Source: Promerops cafer (lineage: Eukaryota > Chordata > Aves > Passeriformes > Nectariniidae). Taken from it: a stretch of 64,000 nt of DNA. The stretch spans positions 126,683 through 190,682 of the forward strand of contig VZSE01006618.1 in the NCBI GenBank assembly GCA_013398275.1, written 5' to 3'. Shown piece after piece: positions 49,201 through 63,000 of this stretch. Both the position numbers and the translations under genes were made by a program. Under the pieces are notes generated by a model that ran no database searches, was not told the origin of the DNA, and worked only from the letters and a program-made list of their open reading frames with translations. Every line of letters begins with the position of its first letter. Positions within the stretch are counted from its first letter, which is position 1.

Positions 49201-52200
49201 TTTGGTGTAAACCACAGAGCCTACCTGCTGCTCCAGGAGCCATTCAGGCGAGGTATAGGGCATATTTGGTCTAGATAACATTTTTGATGTTTCCATAGCA
49301 ATAATGTTTTTTACTGCGGTTTTCCTGAATGTGGATGCAATGATTTAAATACCCTAACTTACTGTTTTATCCTGACTATTACAATAAAAAACTGGATTGA
49401 GTAAATGGGCTAATAACCCAAAGTAAAAGGAAAAAAAAGATCAAACACAGAATATCAGAAGCAAGAACACACCAGTACACTAGGGAATTGGTAGGTACAT
49501 ATCTGTAAGAAGGCGCTGCTATTTGTGGAAAAAGTTTCACACCTCAGCAACTGGATTATGTGTCTCTAAAGTGAGTTTTACCTCCTGTCCCATCCTAATA
49601 CACCTTGCAGAACGCAGGGCTTTTTTTTTTTTTTTTTGGCTCTCTGACTATTGTCTTGCTGCATATATACAGCAAATCATTCAAATGGTCCTAAAGTTTT
49701 ACCTGAGGATACAGATTTTTATGCTACTGATCCCATTTAATTTACTTATATCATCATCAATGCAGACAACTTGTAACTGCCTAATTAGAATTAGGTAGGC
49801 TTAGCAGGAAGGCATCTTAAAAGCCATTGTCTCTCAAACACTGTGTAAGGGGCTAGCAATGCTTCGGCATCCTGACCAATAGCTTGTGTTGCAGTACTTT
49901 GTGCAGCACAGCAAAATCTCTTTGAGTTGCTCATGAAGGTGATCCCACTGGTAGGCTGAGGCTTGGACGCCAAGTCTGTGGTTTCTCTGCCCGTCTTGGT
50001 TATAGGGGTGTTGAGTGATCTTAAACAGGGCTCTAGGCTTTCACTTCCTATCAGCAAAATGAGAATAATGTGGGAAAAGCTTTTCTGTGTAAGTGGTTCA
50101 CAAACTGCTTTAAACTCCAGCTATTTGTGTTGTTTGTAGTTGTCTTAATGCCCTTAAAGGGGTAGATACTGGCTTCTACTGAGATGCTTCTTCAGCAAAT
50201 GAGTACGAGCTATTTACTTTGCTCTTTTATAGTAGATAAATCGGTACATTCTTTCATTGTTCTTGATAATTACCAGTTCACCTGAAACCTTTAGAAAAAA
50301 AAAATACTTCAATCCTTCTGTATAACTCGAATTTCTAGTTAAGTTAAGGGAGTCTAAGGCTGCAGCCTTCCACGAAAGGCTAGGTTAATCTTTTTGTTAA
50401 GACATTAATTAAATTAAATGATTTTATGAGGGCAGGAAAAAGGACCAAATATCTGAAATTTTAGGTCTGCCTCAAACAAGATTTTTTTATTGCTATGGGG
50501 TAGTACTACTTCTGTTTCTCTGTAGGTAAGATGAAGGTGAATCCTCATTATACTGATGCTTTGATGAATAGCTAGTTAATGCTTGGTTGCTACAGCTATT
50601 TGAAAAAGGAAAAGGTCAGACATTTTTTGCCATATCCCATCTATTGAGTAAATAAGTAATTGCAAGGATTTTAGTGAAAACTTCTATAGGAAAATCATTT
50701 CATGACTTATTAGTATTGAAATGCTAATAAAAGCAAATCCCTATTATCCTAACAAACATGACATATACTTCTGGAAATGAATCTTGAAGGTGGGGGGAGG
50801 CCAACTCTTATCTAAGTAACTCTCAAATGCTGTGAAACCAACAGGCTGCTGCCCACATGCCAAACGTGACTGTGCCCATGGATGATCACAGACTCTCTAC
50901 CCCGATCTGGAGCTCAGCACACAAACTCAGGGGCTGCTGGGCAACAGACTGGGCCACAGTGGGGGGAGGAGGAGGAGGTGACTTTGCATCACTGCACTTT
51001 CCATCACATGGAAAAGATACTTTTACTGCCGCTCACAAAACCTTAGCCTTGCCCAGTATGGCAAGAAATTCCCGTTTCTTTGCCAGAGTGGACTTTTACA
51101 CACACCCTTTTTTTTTCCCCCTCTCCTTTTCCTGTTACCAAATGTACACATGATGATGAGAATAGCAGATTTCGCTAGCAAACAAATTAGTTGAACTTTT
51201 TCTTTACAGTGAATAATAGAAAAGTTTGATAGTTAAACATGCAGAAATTGTGCTACTTTATTATTGTATTTGATCAAGCAACCTTGATCAAATAATTATT
51301 TTTTTGAGGAGAAATATATGCATAAAATAAGTTTGTTTGCTTTTTAAAGATAATTTTTATGCTTACTCAAGCAATCTTTCACAAAGTTTGGAAGGTTTTC
51401 ATGAGTTTTCTTTTTTGCACTTCATTTTATGCCCATTGAGTAAGTCATCACATCATCTGCACCATTATTCCTGGAAGTATCTCACAACTCTAAAATTAGA
51501 ATATCTTAACTAAAAGAAATGCTTGTAGAATAAAACAACAACAGCAACAAAGAGAGAAAAGCCTGCCCGTGTGTTTAATTTGATTGCTGCTTGTTTTTCC
51601 ACTCAAGTTTCAGATAAAAAGGCATTTCATGCTTTATAGAAAGCAATTTTTTACAGAGAAGGGACAGCATACTAACTTGTGTACCACAAAATAACAAGCT
51701 TGTATGAGAAGAGGCAGGGTTGCTGTTTGTACTGCCAGATTCAAACTTTAAGTTAGGTGGTTTTTGGCAGTGAAATCACCTAGTCTGTTACTTATACACC
51801 AGTTAATCCTGACTTAGAAAAAAATTTAAGTCCATCTAGGGCCTTTAAAACCTTAGCTAACTTTTATACTGCGCTAAGAGATGATTCAGAGTATGTCACA
51901 TTAAAGACTATAATTCTTAAAATCTTTCCACTGTTGTAGGCATTAGGTCTTTAAAAAAATGTAAGAATTAATACTGAAACAAAATACAAAGCAACTTTTA
52001 GTGGGCTTAGCTCAAAATTTGTTATATGCTCACAAGAGGAGAAATCAGGCATTTAGTGTTGTCTTCCTGTCTGAGGAACAAGGACTATAATGAAGAATAG
52101 CAGTATGAAGGAAATGGACTACCCTATGTGGTTTGAACAAAGGTATATATATGTGTGTGTGTGTGTGTATGTGTGTGTGGGTGTGTGTTTAAATATGTTG

Positions 52201-53429
52201 GTAAAAGAAGGAACATACTGAAAAGAATCCACACAGGTTTGTTGCAATTTTGTTTTGTTTTGTTGTTTTTTTTTTAAGCAGAGAAGCTTGCTTTATCTCA
52301 TGGTGCTTTCTTGATTTTCTTCTGTAGCACAGAGCAGTACCTCATGGCTAAGCCAGATCACATAAAGTCATTTTAGTGAGAAACAAAATTCTCTTTGGGG
52401 ACACAAGAGGCAATGTAATCTGGTTCACAATCTCTTCATTTCTAATTCTCTTTTTATGAAAAAAACAAACTAAACCAAATCCAACTATCATTTGGGGGTT
52501 TCCTTACAGAGATTTCTCAAATCTTGCATTTATTCATGTAAGTCTTATCAATACATATTTTAAAATATCACAACCTTGACTCCCTTTTCTAACTCCATTT
52601 TTATTATCACAGTATCTATTTTAATGGCTATTAAGCTACAATGTCCCTACCTTATCTTTGTCAGTTAATGTATCTAATTCCACCATCCCAGAGGGAATAA
52701 ACCTGAAGCTAAAGCCTGCAATATATTATAGAATCAAGAACGCTTATGCAGAACAAACAGAGGATTTAGCTTGGATAAACAGCAGAGAGCTCAGTGTCTT
52801 TTATGTCCAGAGCTCAGGACTGGATGAAGAAAATGACTATAAATCATCCCTGAGAAACAACATAACATAAATGTTGTATGTTTATTTAAAACTTTATACA
52901 ATCATTTATCTGGGCTATAGTTCAGTTTCAAAAAGTGGTCTGCTGTAATGAGGTACTGAGACTAGCACTGATCAAGAGTAAAATGATATATTGTCTTCAA
53001 CCAGAATTTGCTTATGGGAAGAATGGAAAGCACTTAAGCAGACACCAAGTATCTATAGCTAGCAGATCAAGCGGGAGGATAATGCTATAATAACAAAAAC
53101 TTTGATAAATTTTTTCCTGTTTCTCTTCAAAATATCACATTTCTTGTAACATGACATTGTTTTGAGAGCTAAGCAGCTAGCAATTTATGCCTAAATTTTC
53201 ACATTTGAATAAAGACTGATTTGTTGTGAGTGTCTGAGATTTGACATGATGTTCCACCAGATTAAAATTTAAAAAAAGAGGCTGAATCTTTGTCTGACCC
53301 AGCGCTCTTTAAAATGTGCTGCTGTGTTGTTTTTTTTTTTTCTCACAGGAGCAAGCATTTCTGTGATTTCATGGCTAGTAATTGCTAATTTTTTTACTTC
53401 AGGAAATTTAAGATCCACTGATGATACAT
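46243..53429. other. Intergenic sequence downstream of CEP120
   Basis: Mostly AT-rich. Simple sequence includes a run of 17 T at 49,621-49,637 and a (GT)n tract at 52,144-52,188. A GC-richer patch at about 50,860-51,060 has a GGA-rich stretch. No exon or known repeat family was identified. Confidence 0.75.
52144..52188. repeat. (TA)/(GT)n microsatellite
   Basis: A short TA run, then interrupted GT dinucleotides, about 45 bp. Confidence 0.9.
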
Positions 53430-55100
53430 TTACTGTCTAAAGGAGACAGGCAAAAAATATAATATAGCTTTTACTGCAGAAGGAGATTTTTCCCACAAGC
53501 ACTTTGCACCCTGGAGTGTTCCAGAGGAGAGCCTGTGATGTCCCAGAAGATGCCAGTGATTGGCCCCAAGAGTGCCCAAGCAGCCATAAGGTTCCAGGAT
53601 GGGGTTTAGCCCCGACAGCCCTGGCAGGACTGGCGCACCTCCCATGGTGTGTGGGCGCGCTCTGGCACACCACAGTTCCCAACATTGTACCTTTCACTCT
53701 GCATCTCAGTGTCGTTTCAGCAGATCTTCCTCAGTGGAGAAGATTCTGTGTTCAGTGGCACAGCAAGTCCCACCCAACCCTTGGCAAAGTGTCTTTGGCA
53801 GTGGCAGCATCTGATGTGACTGCAGGCACTGTGCCTCTCCCCAGGTGCTGCTTGCAAAGATTTTAAACCCTGCCTGACAAATCTCCCATCACTTTGACAG
53901 TGCATTTGGGCCCAAAACTCTATTAATTTTTCATTTCCTCCAGAGATGATCTGGTGGCAATGTAAAGCATGCTGTCTGTTACCAAATTAATGTTAATTTA
54001 AGCTCTCTCTGTTACTAAATTCATGTTAATTAAGCTGCTCTGTGTTACTCTAGCAGTATTGCAGGACTACAGGTCATTTGTTGGTCACTAAAGAATTAAC
54101 CATCAAAAAAACAAATAGTAAACCAAGTCACACCACTTTGACCTAGATATTTTTATTTATTTCGTGGTCCATGAAGATGAGGGCCTGCAGAGATGGGGCT
54201 GACTGAAACACTGTATCTCCTGACAAGAACATCAGAGGTGAAACCTTCTTCCTCCTGTTTCCCCTCCACAGCTGACAGCACCCTGTAAAACAGTGCTGTA
54301 AAGAGCACAGGCTCATAAATACTTGTATGCCTATGCAGCTCCGGATGTTTTCAAGCAAATATATTTATTATGTCAATAACTATAAAAAAAAGATTACTTA
54401 TTCAATAATTCATAATGGTTTCAGAGCTTCTGGAGGCTAATGCGGCTCACTTTACTTTAGATAACTTATAAATGTAGATTATTTTCATGACAGACTGAAA
54501 TGACTTTCTGGTGAATATTTGCTTGAGCTTTAATTTTCTTACTAACCCAACATGTACTAGAAAACAAGATGATGGTGCTGCTGCCCTTCTTGTGCTGCTC
54601 TTCCAGATGCAAGTAACAAAGTCTCTGAGAAGTGTTTTGTGGAAACAGTGTCTTAAAAATTCCTCCATACCATCAACAGCAGAGCAAACTCTTGTAGGTT
54701 TTTTTGGTAGCTAAAACTTTTTTATTTCCAGCATCTGAGTATATAAACAAACATCTCTACAAGAAATAGGGAGGGCTGGGCCACTGCTCTCCCCATGAGA
54801 GCTGCTCCCAAACCCTGCAGCAGCTCTTGCACAATGCCCAGGACAGCCCTGGCAGAGCTGGAGCATCCTTTGTGGCCAAGGCACCTGAGGGAGGGACGGG
54901 ACAGCAATGGGCAGTTTGGAGACAAGAAAATGTGTCAGGGACATTGGGCACTCCGATATCCTGAGGGATGCAGGACACTGCCACCATCAGACCCCTCCAA
55001 ACTTCATCCACATGGGATAATGGCCTGATCCTGGTCTGCCCTTTGCTTGCACACGGCACATAGTGAAACAGAAGAGGCGTCCAAAATCCTAAAAATAGTT
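53430..55100. other. GC-richer intergenic blocks, unidentified
   Basis: Two GC-richer patches (53,480-53,870 and 54,760-55,060) flank AT-rich DNA. Open frames of up to 120 codons exist on both strands but none shows a known motif, and both strands are equally open, which argues against coding. They may be old repeats. A 33 bp imperfect tandem duplication lies at 53,976-54,041. Confidence 0.6.
53976..54041. repeat. 33 bp imperfect tandem duplication
   Basis: Two units starting CTGTTAC and containing a TGTTAATT core; a third, degenerate start follows at about 54,042. Confidence 0.75.
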
Positions 55101-55755
55101 TAAATTGCCTCTGGAGTTTTCCTCTTCAGAGTAAGTAAAAACTGGGATATCTTCTGGAGAGGAGAAGCAGAGAAGGGAAAGGAAGCAGCAGGAAGAGGAG
55201 GGTCCCCCACAAAGAAAAACTCAGCCCTTGTCCCTATGACAGGCTGACTTCCTTCTCTTTTTCCCTAGGTGAAATATCAAATTCAAGATATTCTGTTAAG
55301 CATGTGTCTATATCCCAGCAACCACAACATTTTAAGTGAGAGCTGCTGTGATGGTGCTTGAGCCATCTGAAGAAAGCATTTATTGTACACACAGGAAAAC
55401 ATACTGGGAGCAAGTTCAGGGTGGCTTTTCTAGCTTGTTGCTTGAAGTTAAATTGTACAAATGAATAGGTTTTGAATTTATGAATATCTTTTCCATAACA
55501 TCTTTATATCAAACAGGAGACATCTATTCCATACTTCTTCAACATGAAATTGTTTTATTAATTTTATTTTGCACATGCGAGAAATATGCACGCATGGGAA
55601 TCCATAAATACAGGCATGTTAAAAATAAACCTTGCCCTAACACCAATAAAAGCTAGCAAAAAATATTTGAAAACTTGAACTCTGTACAAGTATGCAAGAA
55701 ATCAACTTGGAGCCTGTTTTGAGCCAGTTTCTGGGCAGAGAAGGGTGACAGAAAA

Positions 55756-55945
55756 GTGTGTCTGAGGCCACGCACCCCTGGCCAGAGCCGGGATTGTCCC
55801 CACGTGGCAAACCTGCAGGGAGGGTGCGCGGGGTGTGCCCGGGCACCCTCCCTTCCCGCAGCCGCGCTGCCGCACCGAGGGCTCGGCTCCCCAGCCTGCC
55901 GGCTGCTCGCCCCGCGCCGGCACGGACAGAGAGCACCGTCTCTCT
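55756..55945. promoter_or_regulatory. Isolated CpG-dense island downstream of CEP120
   Basis: About 190 bp of CpG-dense, GC-rich DNA about 11.7 kb past the CEP120 stop, surrounded by AT-rich sequence. It contains a perfect 10 bp stem (55,818-55,827 with 55,843-55,852). It could be a promoter of an unannotated transcript, an orphan CpG island or a GC-rich repeat fragment. No gene is evident on either side. Confidence 0.45.
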
Positions 55946-56340
55946 TTAATCACTTAAGAAGTTACTTATGATATGCAACTAAATATTTAGTTGTGCAGAG
56001 GACAGCTTGTCACAGACAGCTTTGTTGCTAATGTATACAAATGCTGGTATGGCACTGGCTTCCTCCCTGCGCACACAGAGCTACACACACACTGACCACA
56101 GCCTAAATAAGCTGATTTATTTGTTTCAGTTATTTGATAAGTGCATCATACCTCAAACCCTACGAAACCACTTTAAGAGGATTATAAGTTTTATGATGTG
56201 AAAAGATTACCCTGAGTGTGCTGGGCAAAGTTTATATTCAGAGACTGTTCAGGAGGTGAGGCATTCACAGAGGCTCGAGAGAGAGGCTTGATAGATCAAA
56301 AAGGGATTTTCTTTGTTGCTGCACCACTTGCTGGATTTTA

Positions 56341-56384
56341 TTTCTTTCTCTTTTCTTCCATTTTTTTCTTTCTCTTTTCTTCCA
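56341..56384. repeat. 20 bp pyrimidine unit duplicated
   Basis: TTTCTTTCTCTTTTCTTCCA at 56,341-56,360 and again at 56,365-56,384. Confidence 0.9.
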
Positions 56385-59300
56385 CAGTCTGGCAAGCCCC
56401 AGACTTGCTAACCTTGTGATATTCCTCTGCCTTACACTCAACAATGGGAATTTTAGGATCTACACTTTTTTAAAAATAAGAAGCCATCATTTCACTGGCA
56501 AATGAAGAGAGAGGAGAGTTGAGTCTGGGGGTTACCTGCAAAGTGTGTCTGTGAAGCTCATCCTGAACAGGGAGTGTGGGGAGGGTGGCTCAGCCCAGTT
56601 TCCCTCAGGACTCCATGAGTATACCACAGTGCCCCAGGGAGGGTGGAGCAAACAGAGTATCCGTAGAGATGTCGGGTACTCACCCAGTCTTTGGGAGGGC
56701 TGTCCCATCATGCTTCCCCATGGTGGTAACCAGCATCCACCAGCCCCAGTGCAGCTGAGAGTCCAGAGCTGTCAGCAGGTGAGAACAAGGCTTCTCTTTG
56801 GCCTTGAACTGACAAAGTTATGCTCATCTCACGTGGCTTTTTTGGGCTTGACACTTGTGTCATGACATGGCAGAGAGAGGAAAATAATTTAGCCTTTTTA
56901 CCCTTCTTGTTTAATGTTTGACAGATGCTCAGGGAATAATTGTGAATAGGAGGAGGAACAAAATCGCTGATGTATGTTTCCACCCATCCTTTTCAAAGGA
57001 ATGGTCTTGCAGAGCAAATGTTTAATACCCTGCTCTAATGATGTTCTTATATTGATAGGGCAATTTGGATAAAAAGGGCAAAACAAGAAAGCAGGAACAG
57101 CAAGTGAAGGTAGTGCACACGTGTCATAGAGGTCTGCTGTCCTCAGAGGGTTTGCTCAGGTGCTGGGGCAGCACTCAGGGAGGGTCCCTGGGGGTTTCAC
57201 TTTCCCACAAAGTCCTCTGGGTCCTGCCTGACCTCGTGTCCTGTGTCCTGGCTTCATCAAAGTGGGGTCCCTATTACCCTCGCCTCTGCCTGCCCCCATC
57301 ATGTGATTGGGCAGTGCTGCCCCATAGAACTCTATTAAAATCGTGCTTGTGCCCAGCGCTGCACAGTCCACAGTACTCTGCTGTTACTAAAAAAGCATTT
57401 ATATTATAGTCTGTCTCCTGTGTCTTTCATCAGGGAGTTTTTATGTGTCACCAGAAAATACTGGGTAACACACTTTATTAGCCTCATGGTACTGTGGCCC
57501 ATCAATACTTGTCGAGGCCCGATGAGATCATGCTACGATTGTTAATCAGAGCAAAAGAGGTGGAGTAGTGGGAAATACCTTTAGGAAAGAATCAATTAGA
57601 GAGAACAGTACTGCAGGTAAGCATGCAATGTGTTTTCCAGTGTAAAACAGAAGGTAACTGCTCAGCCCATCATTGAAGTTTGAACATAACTTTCATTTAA
57701 TAACAAACATTCCTTTAGTCGAGAAGAAATACTGCATTAGCAGAACATGCTTGTGATCAGTGTGTGGCTCTTTCAACCATTATCAGCCTCCTTAAGATCC
57801 ATTATTTAGGAAAGTACTTAGGTGCCCAGCTGGCTTTAAACAGATGGAGTGTTGCTGGGACAGTCTCATTTATTCTTTGTTACACTAAAAGGTTTCAGCT
57901 TAAGAGATTGCCTGGCACAGCTCAGCATTGATTACTCAGTTGGAAGTGTGTTCTTGCCTTGGGTTTTTCCTCTTCAGTGAGGACTGGTTTCCTGGAGAGG
58001 GAGGTGAATAATTTTTACTTCTTTGCATCTTTGTAAAAATTCCGAGCAAAGGTTGAGCCTGCTGCCAAAGTGAGTGTCACACAGACAAGGTGCAGGATGT
58101 GGTGAGACCAGTGCCACCACGCAGTGATCACCAGAATGTGTTTAAGCAGTGTTGCTCCAGGTGATGTTCTGTTTTCAAAGCCTACTACTGTTGCTTGGTA
58201 CTGAGAGTGCACAAGTCCTCTTTGATATATTTTTCATCCTGTCTAGGGTCAGAGGAGGGTAAAGTTTTTGTGACAGAATAGTGAGATTTAGTAGTCATAT
58301 GACTTTTCTTGGACTGCAGCAGAAGTCTGCAGCTCTAGTGCTCACCTCTCATCCCTCCAAACTCTTGCTTGAGTTCCTAGGACGACCCTTTAGATTGTGG
58401 TCAGCATGAAAAGCCCAAGATACTTTGATGACGTCTTGGGTGAAAACCATGGAATTTACAGAACCTGTTTCGCACACCTGGCTGAGAATAAAACAAGGTG
58501 TTCAGTGGTTTCCATCCCTCAAAGTAATGCAGACTGGTCTGATGACAGATGCCAGGCTCAGTGCTACCAGTCTAGGTAGCACTTTGTCTGGTTTAAGAAG
58601 TACAAATATCTGAAACTTAGACACTCCTTGTTGATTTGGTGCCAACTGGAGACTTCCAGGAAAAAATGAGGAAGGAATCAGATCAGACCCTGGTAACTCA
58701 CACTGGCAGAGTGCTTGAAACACATCTCCCTATACTTTTCCAAGGACACAAATAAGAAGGAATTTTGCATGTCTGGGATAAGCCATCCTTTAATAGGAGA
58801 AACCTAGAAATCCTACTGCATTATTTGTATAACAACGTCCTACTCTATTAATTTGGATCCTAGGGAATTCTTATTTACAAACAAATGGGTGCTTAACAGT
58901 CCTAGCAGAACGAATACAGACAAATAAGCAGTAAACTATAATCCCCAGAGTTATTTTAAGAAATTCTCATAGACAACCCTTGATCTGAGCTATGTCAGCA
59001 CTTCTGAGAGATTCCCTAAGGACTCTTGGCAGAAGCTACCTCATCCATGGTTAATAAGTTCTCTATCCTCACAGCACACTGAATAGGCTCTTATGAATGT
59101 TAGACACAACACCAAACTTGGGGCTTTCATTAAAGGGCAGGAGTGGGTTGGGGTTTTTAGTGTATTTCTCCAAGTTTAAATTAAATACATGACCTCAGTA
59201 GGTATAAAGAGAGCAAGAAATCTCAAAAACAAAATTCCAAATGAAAAAGCCTCCACACAATCAAAACAAAAAAAACAACAGAACAACCACAAAACAGAAC

Positions 59301-59899
59301 AAAAAACTCACTAGAAACCAGAGGGCAGCAATCATGAGTCTGTAGATGCTTTCACAAGCCAAACATATTTCATTTTACTAAAAGGCACCTTCCTGAACTA
59401 CTGACCAAGAGAATAGAAATCAGTGCATCTCAATGAGATGAAACTATGTTTCCCTGTGACCCCTAGGAGCTGCTTATCTTGCTGTATATCTGTATTCTCA
59501 TCTGCCCTAAAAAGAACTGGGACTCTGCATTTAACAATAGCAACCTCATTTCACAGCTCTTCTAGAGCAGAGGTACTGTCAAAAGCATTTCTGTGGAAGT
59601 CTTGATGTATGGGATGACTGCACTGGGTACAGGGACAACAAAGCTGTTTAAAAGTATAAATTTACTGTCCATTGATAAGCATAATCCCTGCAGGCCCCAT
59701 GATTTTTTTTTTTTTTTTTAATGGAGATCAAGTACAAGAATAAAATTGTGAAATGAAATACAAATCTTCTTTGCTTAGGGCAGAATTCTGTGTTCATAGT
59801 TTATTCCTATACCTTGTACAACTATTCCAATTAACAATGCATCTGATAAATGGGAAAAATATTCCTAAATACTCCAGTTTTGGTGGAATATTTCAGTTC

Positions 59900-60075
59900 A
59901 GGAGGGACGATTAGATCATGCAACCTCATTTTTGCTTATCAGGGGGCTTTCTATTTAATCTAACTATACTTGGATAAGGCCCAGTGGTCCCTTTGGCTGG
60001 AGAACACTTGCTTTGACTTAACCATATCTTCCAGAAACATTCCCTAGCTTAATTTGAGGACATGGGTTTAGGCAG
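59900..60075 (+). mobile_element. Possible ancient CR1/L3-like element
   Basis: GATTAGATCATGCAACCTCA, followed about 120 bp later by CATATCTTCCAGAAACATTC, is reminiscent of the spaced blocks seen in old amniote CR1-group elements. Divergence is high and the match is from memory only. Confidence 0.25.
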
Positions 60076-63000
60076 TAAGCATCCTCCCTGCCCACGTGCA
60101 AATCCTATGTATCCCTGCCAGGTTGATGGGAAGAGAACTCTTCAGTAAGTCTGACAGGGCCAGATCCTGAAGCAGCCAGCAGGAGGGAGAAAATTTTTCT
60201 AAACCCATTTGCAAACAATTTTCACTAAACACTTCCGTAAACCTTCTGGGCTCTGTAATCCAACACTGGCTTTGAGCTCCAGCCTTTTATTGGCAGTGTA
60301 TCTTGGCTTGATCTCATGCCTCCAATGTTAAAAGCCAAGTTTTGAAAATTAAACTGTTGGGTTGGCTATGGGTTAGATACACCCTCGATCCAAGTACAGC
60401 AGTTTTTGAATCTGTTTGTACTGATTTACAATGAAATCAGTCTTTCAATCTTTTTTTTTTTTTCAGTTTTTCCTCTTTTTCTATAAGAATAAATAATAAA
60501 ATCTGTTCATTTAAACTGCTTTGCTTTCTATTGATTTCTGGAGTCCTTATGGACATATGTGGCTCTGACTGTTGTAAGACTGGTGTTTCCAGTGCTTTCA
60601 GGTAATTCCCCTCCCCCAGTCCCTCTCATGGCAAACAAGTATTTGATGTGAATAGAGCAAAAGGTGATGAAAACAAATGAGAGTGTGCAATGGAGACATA
60701 CTTTAGGAATCAGATAAAGATGGAAAGCGTAAAGAGCAAAGATGTCATCCATATTCCTCCTGATCAGCAGTGAGAAGGCATGAAAGTTTTTTATTTATGT
60801 CTTGCAGTTTACTTGTCGCGGCCAAGAGAGCCTGGAGAGATTAACTAGTTTAACTTAGTTTTGGATTTAATACAAAGAAATCTTCACACAATTGTGTTTT
60901 ATCATCTGTGGGCCTCATGTGACACCTCACTCTCTTGTTTCCATGTGTTCTGCTGTTGCCATACAATGACATTCACTTTTCATTTGGTCCTTCTCATGGA
61001 CAAGAGGTGATCTCTTTGTTCCCAGCGCTCAAGGCTACTGACCATACTGGCAGTACATTGGACTTTCTGTGCCCTTAAAATAAAGTGCAGACAGGAGGCA
61101 AACAATGAATGATTTGCCACCTGTGTCATGGGGTAAGGGCAATTTAAATCCAACAGAAGATATATGTATATATGAAATATGTATATGCATGTCTGGATTT
61201 TTTTTTTTTTTACTGGCTTGTGTTACTCCCTTCATTTTTGCCTGACTAATAATACAATACCGTGTTAGTTTAAAGCTAACTTAGGAAACTATGTAACATA
61301 AGGGACTCATAACTTTGTATTCTTCTGGGAACTTGCCTAGACACTTGAAGTGTTCCCACAATAAGGTGGACTAAGTGTTTGCTGGTGAGACATCATATGG
61401 CAGCTTTGAGATGTCTATCACTCATCATACCAGTTTTCTAATTTTTTCCTTACAATTCACTATATCTCTTGGGAAAGTTTACCTTAGAAAACTGTTGTGG
61501 GAGTAGAATGAAAGGTTTTGGTCTGGTAAATGGAAATGTGAAGTTCTGATCATTTTCCTCACCCTAAATACCACAGAAGCTCAGCACAGCTCTCTTGTCA
61601 GCCATCCCCATCAAACAGACAGGTGCTGCTCTACTTTTGCACTCATTTAATCCAGGACACGTTTGCATTTCTCATTAATTTGTCAGCTTCCATTTGGGAA
61701 GCATTCTTTCACAAATATTTGCAGAAGCTGTACCTAATAGGATAATTCAGGCAGCTGTTGACGACAGTGTCACAAGGACAGGAATACATCCTTGGAAGAA
61801 AACTCATGTGCATTTGTGTGTGCACAAACTTATGCACTCTTCCTCACACACCCTTCCTTTCCTCTGCTCCTCGGAAACCCTGCACCTACAGGGGCACACA
61901 TGGACTCAGTGCATGTGCAGTGCGAGAATGTCACTGAAGCTGAAGTTTAACTTCCTCATATGAATAAAACTAATAGTGCTATTTAAATACAATAAAAACA
62001 TGCACAGCTTCACTGCCAAGTTGTGCAAGGTCACATTACAATGTGTCGGCTGTAAAGATTTCTAAGGAGTCTGTTTTCTTGAGTAATAGCAGTTGGAGAA
62101 ATGCACTTATCTGAAGAATGAGACTGTTATAGGTTTCTGTAAATCAAACCCTAGCCAAAGTGCAGTTTCTTAATATCCATTTTCCACTTCAACATTTTGA
62201 CTGTGGCACACACACTGGGCTTAATCCTGCCCAGCTCACGTAATCAGCCCTCAAATCGATGCTGGCATGACCGGTCCTGTGCAAATGTAGAAGATAGCTC
62301 AAGTGACTCCATGCAAGCAGGAATAGAAGGGTTTGCTACTTTCTGCACATGAATATTGGAAGTGGTACCAATCCCAAATTTCTCTTCTGGATGGCTCAAG
62401 GCATACAGAGTTCCAGATAAACCAAGTTCATGGGAAGTGATGTAAATCTGATGGACTGAAGTATAAAAAAGCAGTGGATCCACAGCTGCCACCTTTTGGG
62501 GTTCTATCTCCCCTCCTGCACTCTCAGGCAGTGCACATTTGTGGGTGTCCTTGGGGTTCACAACAGGTCATCACTGAAAGCTCTTCAAGGTGCTTTTGAG
62601 ATGGCTGTAAGTACTTTGCCCTTTAAATTTCCACTTGTGATTGTCAGTACCAGGGAAATGGGTCTCCCATCCAGCAGCACTTCTTGCCACAGGTGTGCAT
62701 GAGACTGGCTCAGCTTCCTCCTGTTTGGGGAATATTTTGGCAGGATAAAAATAGCTGCTTTAGGGAATCCCCTCTTGTGCAGAGCTACCACAAGCAGTAG
62801 GTGTCAGCTGGGAGGTGGTGTGGCAGGGTCCAGTGTGAGCCCCCACAGCCGGGGGGTGCCTGGGGAGTGGGAGCTGGCTCGTGGCATCACGCTGCTCCCA
62901 GCGCCACACCGCACCCAACGCCGTGCCACAGCATGTGGGGCTGCCTTCTGTGACAGCCCCGCCAGCCACCAACTCTGGCATCTGTAAAGGGCTTTTTACA

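Noticed and set aside
54143..54358. Cys-rich minus-strand frame considered as a possible PRDM6 zinc-finger exon
   Set aside because: The spacing of Cys and His does not fit C2H2 fingers and no linker motif is present.
55637..55953. Open frames on both strands over the CpG-dense island
   Set aside because: Ala/Arg/Gly-rich shadow frames with no splice-supported continuation. Kept only as a composition feature.
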